A DNA stretch of 64,000 bases, from NCBI GenBank assembly GCA_016719465.1, contig JADJYY010000017.1:14077-78076 (forward strand), read 5' to 3'. Below the pieces are notes generated by a model. It had not been told where the DNA came from. It was given only the letters and a program-made list of their open reading frames with translations, and ran no database searches. The position numbers were made by a program, and so were the translations under genes. This DNA is from Hydrogenophilales bacterium (lineage in GTDB: Bacteria; Pseudomonadota; Gammaproteobacteria; Burkholderiales; Thiobacillaceae). Shown piece after piece: positions 62,052 to 64,000 of the stretch; positions within the stretch are counted from its first letter, which is position 1; every line of letters starts with the position of its first letter.

Positions 62052-63317
62052 ATGTCTCCCGCCAGCCCCTCCCTCGTCCGCCCCTTCGCCGCCCTGCGCC
62101 CCGCCCCCGGCCGCGCACCGGAAGTCATCGCGCCGCCCTACGACGTGCTGAATACCGAGGAGGCCCGCGTTCTCGCCGAGGGTCGCCCCTGGAGTTTCCT
62201 GCACATCTCCAAGCCGGAGATCGACCTGCCGCCGGGCACCGATCCCTACGCGCCCCAGGTCTACGCCAAGGCGGCGGAAAACCTGAAGAAAATGCTGGAT
62301 GCCGGGGTACTGCGGCGGGACGAGCAGGCCTGCTATTACGCCTATCGGCTGATCATGGGCGAGCACGTGCAGGTGGGCCTGGTGGCGGCGGCCAGCGTGG
62401 CGGATTACGACACCAACCGCATCCGCAAGCACGAATTCACGCGCCCCGACAAGGAAGACGACCGGGTGCGCCAGATCGAGGCCCTGAACGCCCAGACCGG
62501 CCCGGTGCTGCTGGCCTATCCCCATCAGCCGGAAGTGGACGGCATCCTGGCCGCCGCCACCCAGCAGGCGCCGGATGCCGACGGCGTGGCCGAGGGTGTG
62601 AACGGCGGCGGGGTGCGCCACACCCTGTGGGTGATCCGGGATGCCGGAGTCATCGCTCGCCTCACCGAGTTGTTCGACGCCATGCCGGCCCTGTATATCG
62701 CCGATGGCCACCACCGTTCCGCCGCCGCATCCCGTGTCCGCGCGGCGCGCAAGGCGACCAACCCCGGCCATGGGGGCGACGAGGCCTACAACTACTTCCT
62801 GTCGGTGATCTTCCCCCATCACCAGATGCGCATCATGGATTACAACCGGGTCATCAAGGATCTGAACGGCCTGTCCGAGCCGGAGTTCATGGCCAGGGTG
62901 GCCGAGAACTTCATGATCGAAATGGAAAACCAGGCGGTGAAACCGGCCCGGGCGGGCGAGTTCGGCCTCTATCTCGGCGGCCGCTGGATGCGCCTCACCC
63001 TACGCGCCGACTTGATTCCCCACGACGACCCGGTGGGCCGACTCGACGTGAGCCTGCTGCAGAACGCCCTGATCGCCCCCGTGCTGGGCATCGCCGACCC
63101 GCGCCGGGACAAGCGCATCGACTTCGTCGGCGGTATCCGCGGCTTGGCCGAGCTGGAAAAACGGGTGGATTCCGGCGAGATGGGGCTGGCATTCTCGCTG
63201 CACGCCACCGGCATGGAAGACCTGATGGCCGTCGCCGACGCCAACGAGGTGATGCCGCCCAAGTCCACCTGGTTCGAGCCCAAGCTGGCGGACGGGCTGG
63301 CGTCACACTGTTTGTAA
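62052..63317 (+). CDS. DUF1015 family protein
   Basis: A 421-residue soluble protein of the DUF1015 family. PFAALRPAPGRAPEVIAPPY and PYDVLNTEEARVLA open the family domain, with HEFTRPDKEDDRVRQIEALN and the characteristic IADGHHRSAAASRVRA near residue 220. The DGHHR motif looks catalytic or ligand-binding. The function is not established here. It is divergent from the YihY gene (67 bases between starts) and precedes the sigma-54 activator by 50 bases, possibly cotranscribed. Confidence 0.88.
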   Translation: MSPASPSLVRPFAALRPAPGRAPEVIAPPYDVLNTEEARVLAEGRPWSFLHISKPEIDLPPGTDPYAPQVYAKAAENLKKMLDAGVLRRDEQACYYAYRLIMGEHVQVGLVAAASVADYDTNRIRKHEFTRPDKEDDRVRQIEALNAQTGPVLLAYPHQPEVDGILAAATQQAPDADGVAEGVNGGGVRHTLWVIRDAGVIARLTELFDAMPALYIADGHHRSAAASRVRAARKATNPGHGGDEAYNYFLSVIFPHHQMRIMDYNRVIKDLNGLSEPEFMARVAENFMIEMENQAVKPARAGEFGLYLGGRWMRLTLRADLIPHDDPVGRLDVSLLQNALIAPVLGIADPRRDKRIDFVGGIRGLAELEKRVDSGEMGLAFSLHATGMEDLMAVADANEVMPPKSTWFEPKLADGLASHCL

Positions 63318-63367
63318 ATGCGATGGATACAGGCCCGGAACGAGTGGACGCAAGGACGGAGACAGAT

Positions 63368-64000
63368 ATGGCATCCCGCAGCTCAGGCACAAACAACGAC
63401 ATCGACCCCACGCTCCAGAGCCTGGTGGATGCCCACCCGGAGCCCTTCGCCCTGGTGGACAGGAATTACCGGGTGGTGGCCTGCAATCGCAAATACGCGG
63501 AAACCTACGCGGGCGCCGCCGCCGACCAGGTGGTGGGCAGGACCTGCCATGAGATTTCCCACAAGGTCGATTCCAACTGCAAGCTGAACGGCGAGGAATG
63601 TCCCCTGGTGCAGGTGTTCCAGACCGCCAGCCCGTTCCAGGTCATCCACCGCCATTTCGACCATCTGCACGACCCCGACTACGTGGTGATCCATGCCAGT
63701 CCCATCCTCGACCAGGATGGCAAGGTGGCCTACCTGGGGGAGAGCATCACCTCCATCAGCCACGACAACGAGCTGCACTTCGACGAACAGAAGATGGTGG
63801 CGGGCTGCTGCCCCTCGTTCATGACCGTGCTGCACAACCTGGTCATGGTGGCGGATACCGACGCGCCGGTGCTGATCCTGGGCGAGACCGGCACCGGCAA
63901 GGAACTGGCCGCGCAACTGATCCATCGCAAGTCCAGGCGCAGCCTGCGGGAGTTCGTGCCCCTGGATTGCACCCTGTTTTCCGAGTCCATGTTCGCCAGC
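63368..64000 (+). CDS. Sigma-54-dependent transcriptional activator with PAS domain (partial)
   Basis: Only the first 211 residues lie in the window. A PAS domain (residues about 15-130: LVDAHPEPFALVDRNYRVVA, VGRTCHEISHKV) is followed by the start of a sigma-54 AAA+ domain with Walker A in ILGETGTGKELAAQLIHRKS. Cysteines in the PAS domain (GRTCHEIS; SNCKLNGEECPLVQ) could hold a metal or redox sensor. The nucleotide loop is normal. The GAFTGA loop and HTH would lie to the right of the window. Confidence 0.87.
   Translation, partial: MASRSSGTNNDIDPTLQSLVDAHPEPFALVDRNYRVVACNRKYAETYAGAAADQVVGRTCHEISHKVDSNCKLNGEECPLVQVFQTASPFQVIHRHFDHLHDPDYVVIHASPILDQDGKVAYLGESITSISHDNELHFDEQKMVAGCCPSFMTVLHNLVMVADTDAPVLILGETGTGKELAAQLIHRKSRRSLREFVPLDCTLFSESMFAS

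Overview
The window looks like a chromosomal piece of a GC-rich betaproteobacterium, most likely near Rhodocyclales or Sterolibacteriaceae-type denitrifiers. The reasons are the style of the proteins (RF2, LysRS, DapC/DapD, the GrpE-DnaK-DnaJ cluster), class III polyhydroxyalkanoate (PHA) genes with PhaR and phasin, a MenA-type prenyltransferase, and several families of GC-rich palindromic intergenic repeats. The placement is inference; there is no rRNA gene to settle it. No phage, IS transposase, CRISPR array or replication origin was seen.

Layout. 1-6.3 kb: the tail of a probable type I methyltransferase, moxR, lysS, a Phd/VapC-like toxin-antitoxin pair with its operator, small membrane and dodecin genes, and prfB with its programmed frameshift. 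6.3-11.3 kb: an envelope and protein-quality block with two Hsp20 genes facing cbpA-cbpM from overlapping sigma-32-like promoters, then two HtrA-type proteases. 11.5-17.1 kb: a tight eight-gene operon joining an FtsX/LolD-type ABC transporter, a cysteine-containing membrane protein, a TlpA thioredoxin, a DsbD_2/SafE-type membrane protein and two different NosL-like proteins. There is no nosZ nearby. This is the strongest candidate for an undescribed system, probably periplasmic copper delivery and thiol chemistry. 17.2-24.8 kb: menA, a BASS transporter, a DUF4010 protein, gst, gltX, tRNA-Val, a HAD phosphatase, a Rieske protein, sppA and a Rof-like antiterminator.

24.9-30.3 kb: the PHA locus, phaP, phaR, phaB and phaA on the minus strand facing phaE-phaC on the plus strand, with four TTGTGC-N3-GCACAA-type sites that look like PhaR operators. 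30.3-36.5 kb: an HlyD remnant, an orphan autotransporter beta-barrel, an MBL-fold nuclease, mlaF, and ovoA next to a C-S lyase gene that is a good candidate for ovoB (ovothiol synthesis). 38-42 kb: grpE-dnaK-dnaJ with two sigma-32-like promoters. 42-52 kb: an E2 acyltransferase without a subunit-binding domain, a TRIC channel, a fused hydantoinase/5-oxoprolinase, an HDOD protein, and dapD/dapC. 52-64 kb: transporters, glycogen phosphorylase, a CheY-like regulator, a secreted protein made of 13-residue repeats, an ABC-2 transporter, a YihY protein fused to a cNMP-binding domain, DUF1015, and the start of a sigma-54 activator.

Two features cut across the window. First, single-base frame breaks are concentrated between about 18.7 and 38.2 kb and hit essential genes (gltX, grpE), so that part of the assembly is probably error-rich rather than decayed. 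Second, palindromic GC repeats have entered coding sequences: in frame in the SafE-like gene and once in the hydantoinase gene, and out of frame a second time in the hydantoinase gene. An unrelated 87-base insert interrupts ovoA.
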